NCBI GenBank assembly: GCA_046732855.1
Contig: JBKPNX010000096.1
Location: forward strand, 1-64,000
Length of the DNA stretch: 64,000 nt
Reading direction: 5' to 3'
Source of the DNA: JBKPNX01 sp046732855
GTDB lineage: Bacteria; Pseudomonadota; Alphaproteobacteria; Geminicoccales; Geminicoccaceae
Below, piece after piece: positions 26,377-34,694 of this stretch (position 1 is the first letter of the stretch; every line of letters begins with the position of its first letter). The notes beneath the pieces are model-generated. The model saw only the letters and a program-made list of their open reading frames with translations. It was not told the DNA's origin and did not search any database. A program made the position numbers and the translations under genes.

Positions 26377-28029
26377 ATGACCGCAGCTGTGCCCCCCTTC
26401 CTCACTCACGAAGTCACCAACCAGCCGCCGCCGCTCGAAGGCGTCAACTGGTTCGAACAGGACCGCGCGCTGGTCGAGGCGGTCGAGCGCGAGGGCGGCG
26501 CCTGGGGCAAGGAGCGCTTGAGCCGGTTCGGCGCGTGGCTCGCGCAACCGGCGACGATCCGGCTTGGCGAGCAGGCCAACCGCCAGCCGCCGCAGCTGCG
26601 CAGCCACGACCGCTTCGGCCATCGCATCGACGAGGTCGAGTTCCACCCCGCCTGGCACGAGTTGCTCGGCCGCGCCGTGGCCGAGCAGGTGCACGCGCTG
26701 CCCTGGAGCGACGGTCGGCCCGGCGCCCACGTAGTGCGCGCGGCTTCCGCCTTCCTGCTCAACCAGGTGGAAAGCGGCGTCTGCTGCCCGCTGGCCATGA
26801 CCTTCGCCGCCCCCGCAGCGCTCGGCGATGCGCCGGCTCTGGCCGGCGACTGGCTGCCCAAGATCCTCTCAAGCACCTACGACGCGCGGCCGGGGCCTGC
26901 CGCCGAGAAGAGCGGCGTGCTGATCGGCATGGCGATGACCGAGAAGCAGGGCGGCTCCGACGTGCGCGCCAATACCACCGAGGCGCGCGCGCTCGGCAAT
27001 GGCACGTACGAGCTGATCGGTCACAAATGGTTCTGCTCTGCGCCCAATTCGGACGGCTTTTTGACCCTGGCCCAGGCCCCGGCCGGCCTGAGCTGCTTCC
27101 TGGTGCCGCGCTGGCGGCCTGACGGCACCCGCAACGCCATGCTGATCCAGCGCCTCAAGGACAAGCTCGGCAACCGCTCCAACGCTTCGGCCGAGATCGA
27201 GTACGCGGGCGCGCTGGCCTGGCTGGTCGGCGAGGAGGGCCATGGCGTGCGCACCATCATCAAGATGGTCCACCACACCCGGCTTGACGCCGCGATCAGT
27301 TCTGCCGCGCTAATGCGTCAGGCGCTCGCCCAGGCGCTGCACCACGCGGCCCATCGCATCGCCTTCGAGCGCCGGCTGATCGACCAGCCGCTGATGCGGA
27401 ACGTGCTCGCCGACCTCGCCCTCGAGGTCGAGGGCGCGACCGCGCTGACCCTGCGGCTGGCACGTGCGTTCGATCAGAGCGGTCAGGATGCGGCCGAGCG
27501 CGACTTCGCCCGCCTGGCGACCGCAATCGCCAAATACTGGATCAGCAAGCGCGCGCCGATGATGGTAGCCGAGGCGCTGGAATGCCTGGGCGGCAATGGC
27601 TACGTCGAGGAATCGATCATGCCACGCCTGTACCGCGAGGCGCCGGTCAACTCGATCTGGGAAGGTGCCGGCAACGTCATCTGCCTGGATGTGCTGCGCG
27701 CGCTCACGCGCGAGCCGGACAGCCTCGAGGCGCTGCTAGCGGAGCTGAACCGGGCGCGCGGCGCCGATCTGCGGCTCGATGGCCGACTCGTCCGGCTCAC
27801 CAATTCCCTTGCCGACCAGAACTCGCTCGAACCGCGCGCCCGCCAGCTGGTCGAGCAGCTGGCGCTCGCGCTGCAGGCATCGGTCCTGGTGCAACATGCG
27901 CCTGCCGCAGTAGCCGATGCGTTCTGCGTCTCGCGCCTGTCGGACAACCCGGGGCGCCAGTTCGGCAGTCTGCCGAACGGCTTCGATCTGGCCGCGATCT
28001 GCGCACGGGCCATGCCGGCGCTCGAATAG
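26377..28029 (+). CDS. Acyl-CoA dehydrogenase, AidB-like
   Basis: This FAD flavoprotein is 550 residues, longer than ordinary acyl-CoA dehydrogenases, as expected for AidB. Features include NQPPPLEGVNWFEQD at the N-terminus, the flavin-contacting MAMTEKQGGSDVRANTT (about 186-202), HKWFCSAPNSDGFLTLAQA, and the AidB signature ECLGGNGYVEESIMPRLYRE followed by APVNSIWEGAGNV. E. coli AidB is induced by alkylation damage and binds DNA; the activity of its homologues is unclear. GGGAGGA precedes the ATG by six bases. No ada or alkB gene is nearby. Confidence 0.93.
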   Translation: MTAAVPPFLTHEVTNQPPPLEGVNWFEQDRALVEAVEREGGAWGKERLSRFGAWLAQPATIRLGEQANRQPPQLRSHDRFGHRIDEVEFHPAWHELLGRAVAEQVHALPWSDGRPGAHVVRAASAFLLNQVESGVCCPLAMTFAAPAALGDAPALAGDWLPKILSSTYDARPGPAAEKSGVLIGMAMTEKQGGSDVRANTTEARALGNGTYELIGHKWFCSAPNSDGFLTLAQAPAGLSCFLVPRWRPDGTRNAMLIQRLKDKLGNRSNASAEIEYAGALAWLVGEEGHGVRTIIKMVHHTRLDAAISSAALMRQALAQALHHAAHRIAFERRLIDQPLMRNVLADLALEVEGATALTLRLARAFDQSGQDAAERDFARLATAIAKYWISKRAPMMVAEALECLGGNGYVEESIMPRLYREAPVNSIWEGAGNVICLDVLRALTREPDSLEALLAELNRARGADLRLDGRLVRLTNSLADQNSLEPRARQLVEQLALALQASVLVQHAPAAVADAFCVSRLSDNPGRQFGSLPNGFDLAAICARAMPALE

Positions 28030-28384
28030 GTGGAGGCCGCGCCCGCCTGACGCTCCTGTCAGCGCTGCCGCGGGCGCGAGGCCAACCACCTGTGGCGGCG
28101 CGGAACGGCGTCGTCAGCCACCCCGAAGTCTGGTTCGCCGTGCCACGTCCCGTCCAGCCCGAAGCTAGCATTGCCGCATCGCGCCCTGTATAGAGAAGCG
28201 TTCGGCGGAGGCACCGAACCGTCCGGCGGCCCCGCGCGCCGCTGAGGCGATACGTGTTGGGGCGCCTGGCAGACGCAAAGCGGCGCCGCGATCCATCGGC
28301 CGATCGACGGGGCCGCGCTGCTTGGCTCGGGACGGCCGGCGAGGTAAGCGGCCGCCCGTGCTCGGGGCCAGGGAGAGCACGGCG
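28030..28384. other. Intergenic region upstream of the acyl-CoA ligase/Liv operon
   Basis: About 355 bases with no recognisable gene on either strand. The promoter of the operon that begins at 28385 should be here, but GC-rich sequence gives no clear consensus. Confidence 0.4.
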
Positions 28385-30301
28385 ATGCAGCTACCGGATC
28401 TGTCGAAATACGACACCACCGCCAAGCTGCTGCTGCACAACGCAGCGCATTGGGGCGCCGAGCTCGCGCTGCGGGAAAAGGAATACGGCATCTGGAAGGT
28501 CTACACCTGGACGGACTCGCGCGTCCGGGTCGAGGAGCTGGCGCGCGGCCTGCTGGCGCTCGGCATCGCGCCGGGCGACGTGGTCGGCATCATCGGGCGC
28601 AATCGTCCGCACTGGCTGTGGGCCGAGCTGGCCGCCCAGGCGGTCGGAGCGGTGTCGCTGGGCATTTACGAGGATGCGCTGGCCAAGGAGGTCGCCTATC
28701 TGCTCGGGTACGCCGAGGCCAAGCTGGTGTTCGCCGAGGACGAGGAGCAGACGGACAAGCTCCTGGAAATCGCCGCGGAGCTGCCGCACCTCCGCTGGAT
28801 CGTCTACAACGACCAGCGCGGCATGCGTAAGTACCAGGACCCGCGACTGCTCCATCGCGCGCAGCTGATCGCGCGTGGCGAAGAGATTCCGGCGGAGCGG
28901 TTCGAGACCACCGTCGCGGCGGGGCGCGGCGACGACGTCGCGATGCTGTGCACGACATCGGGCACGACCTCGCACCCCAAGCTCGCGATGCTGCAGCACC
29001 GGCCGCTGCTCGAGCACAGTGCGGCGTATCTGCGGGCCGATCCGCGCGAGCCGACCGACGAGTACGTCTCGGTCCTGCCGCTACCCTGGATCGTCGAACA
29101 GGTCTACGTGGTGACGATGCCGCTGCTCTCCCGCACCCGGATCAGCTTCCCGGAGGATGAGAGCACGGTGATGCACGATCTGCGCGAGATCGGGCCGACG
29201 CACCTGCTGCTCGCGCCGCGCGTATGGGAGCAGCTGGCCGCCGAAGTGCACTCGCGCATGCTGGACGCCAATCCCTTGAACCGGAAGATCTTTGATTTCG
29301 CGGTCAGACGTGGCATCGCTGCCCTGGACGCCGGCAGGCGCTCGCGCTGGGCCGACTGGCTGCTGTTCGGAGCGCTGCGCGACCGCCTCGGCTTCGCCCG
29401 GCTGCGGTCGGCGGCGACCGGTGGCTCCGCCCTGGGCCCCGATACTTTCCGCTTCTTTCTCGCCATGCGCATACCGCTCCGGCAGCTTTATGGCCAAACT
29501 GAGGCCGGCGGCGCGTACACCATTCAGCAGGGCGATGAGATCGACTTCGACAGCTCGGGTAAGCCGTTCGACAACACCAAGGTGCGGATCCAGGAGCCCG
29601 ATGCCAACGGCGTCGGCCATATCGTCACCCGTCATCCGCACCTGTTCAAAGGCTACTTCAGACAGCCGGAAGAGACCGCGCAGAGCGTGACGGAGGACGG
29701 CTGGTTCCTGACCGGCGATGCCGGTTATTTCGACGATCACGGCCGGCTGATCGTGATCGATCGCGTGTGCGATCTCGCGACCACCGGGACCGGCGTCCGC
29801 TTCTCGCCGCAGTTCATCGAGAACAAGTTGAAGTTCTCGCCGTACATCGGCGAATGCGTCGTGCTCGGCAACGGCAAACCGTCGATCACGGCCATCCTGT
29901 GCATCCGCTATTCGATGGTCGCGAAGTGGGCCGAGAACCGCGGCCTGACGTTCACGACCTACACCAATCTCGCGGCGCGTCCCGAGGTCTACGACCTGAT
30001 CGAACGGGAGGTCGAGAAGGTCAATGCGTCACTGCCGCCGGCGCAGCAGATCACTCGGTTTCTGCTGCTCTACAAGGAGCTGGACGCCGACGATGGCGAG
30101 CTCACGCGCACGCGCAAGGTGCGGCGCAGCGTGGTCGACCAGCGCTACCGCGAACCGATCGAGGCGCTGTATTCGGGCCAGGATCGCGTTACGGTCGAGA
30201 CGGAGGTCACGTTCGAGGACGGCCGCACCGGCATGATCCGGGCCGAGATGATGATCCGTGACATGCTGCCCCAGCCGGCGGTGCGGCAGGCGGCGGAATA
30301 G
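28385..30301 (+). CDS. AMP-dependent long-chain acyl-CoA ligase-like protein
   Basis: This adenylate-forming enzyme is 638 residues from ATG 28385 (AGGGAGAG upstream). It has the phosphate loop TTSGTTSHPKLAM near 188-200, the YGQTEAGGAY adenine motif, GWFLTGDAGYFDDHGRLIVIDR, and a long-chain ligase-type insertion and C-terminus. It would activate a carboxylic acid with ATP and CoA. Ligases of this branch are often the first gene of HAAT-type transporter operons for aromatic or branched acids, which matches its place eight bases before the LivG-like gene. The imported acid is unknown. Confidence 0.9.
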   Translation: MQLPDLSKYDTTAKLLLHNAAHWGAELALREKEYGIWKVYTWTDSRVRVEELARGLLALGIAPGDVVGIIGRNRPHWLWAELAAQAVGAVSLGIYEDALAKEVAYLLGYAEAKLVFAEDEEQTDKLLEIAAELPHLRWIVYNDQRGMRKYQDPRLLHRAQLIARGEEIPAERFETTVAAGRGDDVAMLCTTSGTTSHPKLAMLQHRPLLEHSAAYLRADPREPTDEYVSVLPLPWIVEQVYVVTMPLLSRTRISFPEDESTVMHDLREIGPTHLLLAPRVWEQLAAEVHSRMLDANPLNRKIFDFAVRRGIAALDAGRRSRWADWLLFGALRDRLGFARLRSAATGGSALGPDTFRFFLAMRIPLRQLYGQTEAGGAYTIQQGDEIDFDSSGKPFDNTKVRIQEPDANGVGHIVTRHPHLFKGYFRQPEETAQSVTEDGWFLTGDAGYFDDHGRLIVIDRVCDLATTGTGVRFSPQFIENKLKFSPYIGECVVLGNGKPSITAILCIRYSMVAKWAENRGLTFTTYTNLAARPEVYDLIEREVEKVNASLPPAQQITRFLLLYKELDADDGELTRTRKVRRSVVDQRYREPIEALYSGQDRVTVETEVTFEDGRTGMIRAEMMIRDMLPQPAVRQAAE

Positions 30302-30308
30302 CCTGGAT

Positions 30309-31130
30309 ATGGCTTGCCCCGCCGGGCCGGTGGTGCGCGCCGGCCGCGCGCGCACCTTCGATGAGGTGCTCCTCGCGGTCGACCGCATCAGCCTGCGTTT
30401 TGGCGGTGTCGCTGCGCTGACCGACGTCAGCTTCGACATCAAGAAGGGTGAAATCCGCGCCATCATCGGGCCGAACGGCGCCGGCAAGTCGTCCATGCTG
30501 AATGTGATCAACGGCTTTTATCAGGCCCAGGAGGGCACGATCACATACCGGGGCCGCACCTACCGGCACATGCGGCCTCACGAAGCTGCGGTGCAGGGCA
30601 TCGGCCGCACGTTCCAAAACATCGCGCTGTTCAGGGGCATGACCACGCTCGATAACCTGATGACGGGGCGCATTCTCAAGATGCGCGCATCGATTCTGGA
30701 GCAGGCGATCTATCTCGGCCGGGCCAAGCGCGAGGAACTCGCGCACCGGCAGTTCGTGGAGCGGATCATTGATTTCCTGGAGATCCAGGCGATCCGCCAT
30801 ACGCCGGTCGGCCGGCTGCCATACGGCATGCAAAAACGGGTGGAGCTCGGCCGCGCGCTGGCCCTGCAGCCGGAGCTGCTCCTGCTGGATGAGCCGATGG
30901 CGGGCATGAACCTCGAGGAGAAGGAGGACATGTGCCGCTTCGTGCTCGACGTCAACGAAGAGTTCGGCACCACGATCGCGCTGATCGAGCACGACATGAG
31001 CGTCGTCATGGACATCTCGGACCGGGTCGTGGTGCTCGACTACGGCAGCAAGCTGGCCGATGGCACGCCGGACGAGGTGCGAAACGATCCGGCGGTGATC
31101 GACGCCTACCTCGGGGTAGCGCATGACTGA
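30309..31130 (+). CDS. ABC transporter ATP-binding protein, LivG-like
   Basis: This ATPase of a branched-chain amino acid type (HAAT) importer is 273 residues. Motifs in order are Walker A GPNGAGKSS, the LivG-type Q-loop GIGRTFQNIALF, a signature LPYGMQKRVELGRAL (LSGGQ replaced by LPYGMQ, usual in this subfamily), Walker B LLLLDEPMAG and the H-loop EHDMSVVMD. The LivG-type long insertion lies between residues 110 and 165. ATG 30309 comes eight bases after the ligase stop. Its stop overlaps the next gene, the MNT-HEPN protein, by eight bases. Confidence 0.92.
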   Translation: MACPAGPVVRAGRARTFDEVLLAVDRISLRFGGVAALTDVSFDIKKGEIRAIIGPNGAGKSSMLNVINGFYQAQEGTITYRGRTYRHMRPHEAAVQGIGRTFQNIALFRGMTTLDNLMTGRILKMRASILEQAIYLGRAKREELAHRQFVERIIDFLEIQAIRHTPVGRLPYGMQKRVELGRALALQPELLLLDEPMAGMNLEEKEDMCRFVLDVNEEFGTTIALIEHDMSVVMDISDRVVVLDYGSKLADGTPDEVRNDPAVIDAYLGVAHD

Positions 31131-31938
31131 CGCGCTGGCGCGAGCAAAGCCACAGGTTAACGATCCCACGGAACTCGATCGCGTGGTGCGGCGGCTCATC
31201 GAGGCGTTCGAGCCGGTGGCCGTCTATCTGTTCGGCAGCCGCGCCCGCGGCGACGCCGCCGCCGACAGCGATTACGACCTGATGCTCGTGCTCTCGGACG
31301 ACAACGAGCGGGTGCGCTCCAGGCACGACGTCTGGCAGACCGCCCGCAGCCGCCGCATCCTCGTCAACCCTTTCCTGACCCGGACCGGATCCTTCGCTTG
31401 GCGCCGGCACGTGGTCGGCACGCTGGAATACGAGGTTCAGGTCGATGGCATCAGGCTGTATCCGACTGCGGGGGCGGATCTGCGGGCCACAGAGGTGCCG
31501 CATGGCGAGGAGCCGTGGTCAATGACCACCAAGGTGGTTGCCGAATGGCTCAGGCGCGTGGAAAGCGGCCTCAGAACCGCACGTCTCTGTTGCGAAACCG
31601 AGGACCCGATGCCGGAGCAAGCCGCCTATCATGTTCAGCAAGCGGCCGAGAAGCTGACCAAAGCGGTGTTGGTCGCGGCGCAGAAAAGACCTCGCAAGGG
31701 CCATCAGATCGGCGAGTTCGCCAAACGCCTGCCCGCGGCGTTCCCGCACCGCGAGCGCTTCCTCGCCCTCGACCGCTTCTCCGATTACGTCTGGGCGCAC
31801 CGCTATCCGGGAGAGGAACACGGCCGGCCCCCGCCGCCGCTGCCGTCGGTCGCCGAGGCTCGTGCCTGGGTCGCGGAGGTCGAGACGCTCAAGGCCGATT
31901 TCGAGCGTTGGCTGGCACAGCGTGAGGCGCAGTCATGA
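31123..31938 (+). CDS. Fused MNT nucleotidyltransferase-HEPN domain protein within transporter operon
   Basis: The product is 271 residues with two domains. Residues about 15-105 are a minimal nucleotidyltransferase: LFGSRARGDAAADSDYD, with Gly38-Ser39 and catalytic Asp50/Asp52 intact. Residues about 130-265 are a HEPN domain (AAYHVQQAAEKLTKAV, then RFSDYVWAHRYPGEE). In MntA/HepT toxin-antitoxin pairs these are separate proteins. Here they are one chain, and the HEPN part lacks a clear Rx4-6H RNase motif, so toxicity is doubtful. The gene overlaps livG by eight bases and livH by an ATGA, so it is translationally locked into the transporter operon. It might nucleotidylate a transporter partner or ligase, but no evidence shows this. 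Confidence 0.88.
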   Translation: MTDALARAKPQVNDPTELDRVVRRLIEAFEPVAVYLFGSRARGDAAADSDYDLMLVLSDDNERVRSRHDVWQTARSRRILVNPFLTRTGSFAWRRHVVGTLEYEVQVDGIRLYPTAGADLRATEVPHGEEPWSMTTKVVAEWLRRVESGLRTARLCCETEDPMPEQAAYHVQQAAEKLTKAVLVAAQKRPRKGHQIGEFAKRLPAAFPHRERFLALDRFSDYVWAHRYPGEEHGRPPPPLPSVAEARAWVAEVETLKADFERWLAQREAQS

Positions 31939-32873
31939 GCATGGTCCAGGCGATCTTCGTCGACCCCTTCGCGATGATCGTGGAGACCCCGCTCTTTTTC
32001 CTCGAGGTGCTGATCGGCGGCCTGATGGCCGGCGTGATGTACTCGCTGGTCGCGCTCGGCTTCGTCCTGATCTTCAAGGCATCCGGCGTGTTCAATTTCG
32101 CCCAGGGCGCCATGGTGCTGTTCGCCGCGCTGTTCTTCGCGGGACTGATTGACGATTTTGGCGTCAACCCATGGCTTGCGTTCGTCATGGCCAGCGCCGT
32201 CATGATCGCGCTCGCGTTTGGCATCGAGCGCATCGTGCTCCGGCCGCTGGTCAACCAGGCGCCGATCATTCTGTTCATGGCGACCATCGGCATCACCTTT
32301 TTCATCGACGGCTTCGGCCAGGCGATCTGGGGCAGCGAGGTGCGCACCCTTGATCTCGGCATCCCGCAGGACCCATGGATCGTCGGTGGCATCTTCATCA
32401 ACAAGTTCGATCTATTCGCGGCGGTCATCTGCGGCGCGCTGGTCGCGGCGCTCGCGCTGTTCTTCCAGTACACCGCGATCGGACGGGCGCTGCGCGCCGT
32501 GGCCGACGATCACCAGGCGGCCATGAGCGTGGGAATCCCCCTGAAAGTGATCTGGACCATCGTCTGGTCGGTCGCCGGCATCGTCGCCCTGGTCGCGGGC
32601 ATCATGTGGGGCACCAAGCTCGGCGTGCAGCCCTCGATCGCCCTGGTCGCCCTGAAGGCGCTGCCGGTGCTAATCCTCGGTGGCTTCACCTCGGTGCCGG
32701 GCGCGATCGTCGGCGGGCTGATCATCGGTGCCGGCGAGAAGATCGCGGAGGTGTTCTGGGGCGACGCGTTCGGCGGCGCGATCGAGGACTGGTTTGCCTA
32801 CATGCTCGCGATGGTGTTCCTGCTGTTCCGCCCGCAGGGCCTGTTCGGCGAGCGCATCATCGAGCGGGTGTGA
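31935..32873 (+). CDS. Branched-chain amino acid-type ABC permease, LivH-like
   Basis: This inner-membrane permease is 312 residues with about eight hydrophobic helices. It contains LivH hallmarks: LIGGLMAGVMYSLVALGFVLIFKASGVFNFAQGAM near the N-terminus, RAVADDHQAAMSVGI (the EAA-like cytoplasmic loop contacting the ATPase), and GGFTSVPGAIVGGLIIG near the C-terminus. Its ATG overlaps the MNT-HEPN stop, and its own stop lies 13 bases before the LivM-like gene. Confidence 0.93.
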   Translation: MSMVQAIFVDPFAMIVETPLFFLEVLIGGLMAGVMYSLVALGFVLIFKASGVFNFAQGAMVLFAALFFAGLIDDFGVNPWLAFVMASAVMIALAFGIERIVLRPLVNQAPIILFMATIGITFFIDGFGQAIWGSEVRTLDLGIPQDPWIVGGIFINKFDLFAAVICGALVAALALFFQYTAIGRALRAVADDHQAAMSVGIPLKVIWTIVWSVAGIVALVAGIMWGTKLGVQPSIALVALKALPVLILGGFTSVPGAIVGGLIIGAGEKIAEVFWGDAFGGAIEDWFAYMLAMVFLLFRPQGLFGERIIERV

Positions 32874-32886
32874 GGAGCGCCGGGCG

Positions 32887-33966
32887 ATGCTGTATCGCGA
32901 GACCGGGCAATTCAGGACCAGCTACGCGGCCGATCAGGCGATCTTTCCGATCCGGCAGGATCGGCTCGGTGTCGCCTTGATCCTGGCGATCGCCTTCGTG
33001 GCGATCCCCATCGTGTCCAGCGAATACTGGCTGAGCACGATCATGCTGCCGTTCCTGATCTTCGCTCTGGCGGCGCTCGGCCTCAACATCCTGACCGGCT
33101 ACGCCGGGCAACTGTCGCTCGGCACCGGCGGCTTCATGGCGTGCGGCGCGTTCGCCGCTTTCAAGCTGACTACCGCGTTCCCCGAACTCAACATCGCGAT
33201 CGTGTTCGTCTTGTCGGGGCTGATCACCGCGGCAGTCGGTATTCTGTTCGGGATCCCGAGCCTGCGGATCAAGGGCTTTTATCTCGCAGTGGCGACGCTC
33301 GCCGCGCAGTTCTTCCTGGTGTGGCTGTTCAACAAGCTTCCCTGGTTCACCAACTACAGCCCGTCCGGCGTGATCAGCGCGCCGCCGCGCGCGGTGTTCG
33401 GCGACGTGTTCGTCACCGGCGCCCAGGCCACGCCCGAGGCCAAATATCTGTTCACCCTGACCTTCGTGGCGCTGCTGGCGCTCGCGGCCAAGAACATGAC
33501 CCGCTGTCGAATCGGCCGCTCCTGGATGGCGATCCGCGACATGGACATTGCCGCCGAGATCATTGGCATCCGGCCGCTCACCGCCAAGCTCTCGGCGTTC
33601 GCGGTCAGCTCGTTTTACGTCGGGATCTCAGGTGCGCTCTGGGCCTTCACCTACACCTCGAGCGTGGAGGCGCTCGCCTTCCAGATCGACCGCTCGTTCC
33701 AGATCCTGTTCATGATCATCATCGGCGGGCTCGGCAGCATCCTCGGTTCGTTTCTCGGCGCCGCCTTCATCGTCCTGCTGCCGATCTTCCTGAACAATGC
33801 CCCCGCCTTGTTTGGCATCCACATGCCGACCGATCTGGTCACCAATGTCGAGTTCATGATCTTCGGCGCGCTGATCATCTTCTTCCTGATCGTCGAGCCG
33901 CACGGGCTTGCCCGCCTGTGGCAGATCGCCAAGGAGAAGCTGCGCCGCTGGCCGTTCCCCTACTAG
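32887..33966 (+). CDS. Branched-chain amino acid-type ABC permease, LivM-like
   Basis: The second permease subunit is 359 residues from ATG 32887, with GAGGAG overlapping the livH stop as its ribosome site. It has many membrane helices and LivM motifs: LGLNILTGYAGQLSLGTGGFMACGAF, GIPSLRIKGFYLAVATLA, WMAIRDMDIAAEIIGI (ATPase contact loop) and IIGGLGSILGSFLGA. It is the last gene of the run. Neither the second ATPase (LivF) nor the periplasmic binding protein (LivK) follows; both are needed for a working HAAT importer and must be encoded elsewhere or lost. Confidence 0.93.
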   Translation: MLYRETGQFRTSYAADQAIFPIRQDRLGVALILAIAFVAIPIVSSEYWLSTIMLPFLIFALAALGLNILTGYAGQLSLGTGGFMACGAFAAFKLTTAFPELNIAIVFVLSGLITAAVGILFGIPSLRIKGFYLAVATLAAQFFLVWLFNKLPWFTNYSPSGVISAPPRAVFGDVFVTGAQATPEAKYLFTLTFVALLALAAKNMTRCRIGRSWMAIRDMDIAAEIIGIRPLTAKLSAFAVSSFYVGISGALWAFTYTSSVEALAFQIDRSFQILFMIIIGGLGSILGSFLGAAFIVLLPIFLNNAPALFGIHMPTDLVTNVEFMIFGALIIFFLIVEPHGLARLWQIAKEKLRRWPFPY

Positions 33967-34017
33967 CACTTATGCCTAGAATCCAAACAGGGCGCGCTGG
34001 TCGGGCAGAATCGGATT

Positions 34018-34332
34018 TCACGCTGTGGCTTGGACCAAGCTGCCACGGGAGGGGCGAGCCGTCGGTCCGGCATTGGTATTGGCTGCGACGACGAGCAATG
34101 GAGGAGCTCCCGTAACCTTGGTGACGGGCCGCATGCCGTAGTCCGTCAAGATATCTTCAATCATCTCTTGCATTTCGTCGTGAATCCGCTGCCTCTGCTC
34201 ATCGGTCATCCGGATGCCGAGACGCAAGGACATGGCCACGTTCAGCTGATGGGTGAGCCAGGGCCCAAACCTGCGGACCATGGTGCGAGCTTCGCGTTTG
34301 CGGCACAGCTCACTTCTGCTCGGACTTAGCAT
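34018..34332 (-). CDS. Small hypothetical protein
   Basis: I do not recognise this 104-residue protein. It starts at ATG 34332 with GGGAG seven bases upstream. The first 30 residues are basic, residues about 40-65 form an amphipathic helix (MTDEQRQRIHDEMQEMIEDIL), and a short hydrophobic stretch (APPLLVVAAN) follows. It converges on the Liv operon and stops 51 bases from it. The helix and composition are protein-like, but there is no family evidence. Confidence 0.45.
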   Translation of the reverse strand: MLSPSRSELCRKREARTMVRRFGPWLTHQLNVAMSLRLGIRMTDEQRQRIHDEMQEMIEDILTDYGMRPVTKVTGAPPLLVVAANTNAGPTARPSRGSLVQATA

Positions 34333-34694
34333 GCCTCTGCTCCCAAGCTTCCAGCAGCGTTGGACATAGACCAGCCGCTTCTCTTCAGCTGTCGCAGCAC
34401 GTGCTGCTCTTGAAGAGGGCGGCTCCTGAGCTGGTCAGGGCTTCACCGGCACAACCGCAAGCCTATCTCGTGATCGAGCTGAACCTACCACAGACCCTGC
34501 CCCGAGGTGTTAACGCCCTGTTAACCCTCTCAGCTGCCCCCAACGGCTCGCGCCCGGTGGTCCCAGGAAGGATCGAGCTCCGCCAGTCACGGCGCCTCCA
34601 TAGCTAAAGAGGGCTCGGACCGACCGGCCCGCCTGGTAAGTTTGTTTTGGCCTACCTCCAGGGCAGCCCCCGACCAAATGCGAGGAGCGCCAGC
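34333..34694. other. Intergenic region with no recognised gene
   Basis: About 360 bases between two minus-strand genes. It contains two GTTAAC sites 12 bases apart near 34508-34524, but no recognisable coding sequence. It should hold the terminator of the amidase and the promoter of the small gene. Confidence 0.4.

Noticed and set aside
31500..31938. HEPN domain as an active RNase toxin
   Set aside because: No clear Rx4-6H motif; the sequence ends in the RYPGEE pattern of non-toxic HEPN proteins.
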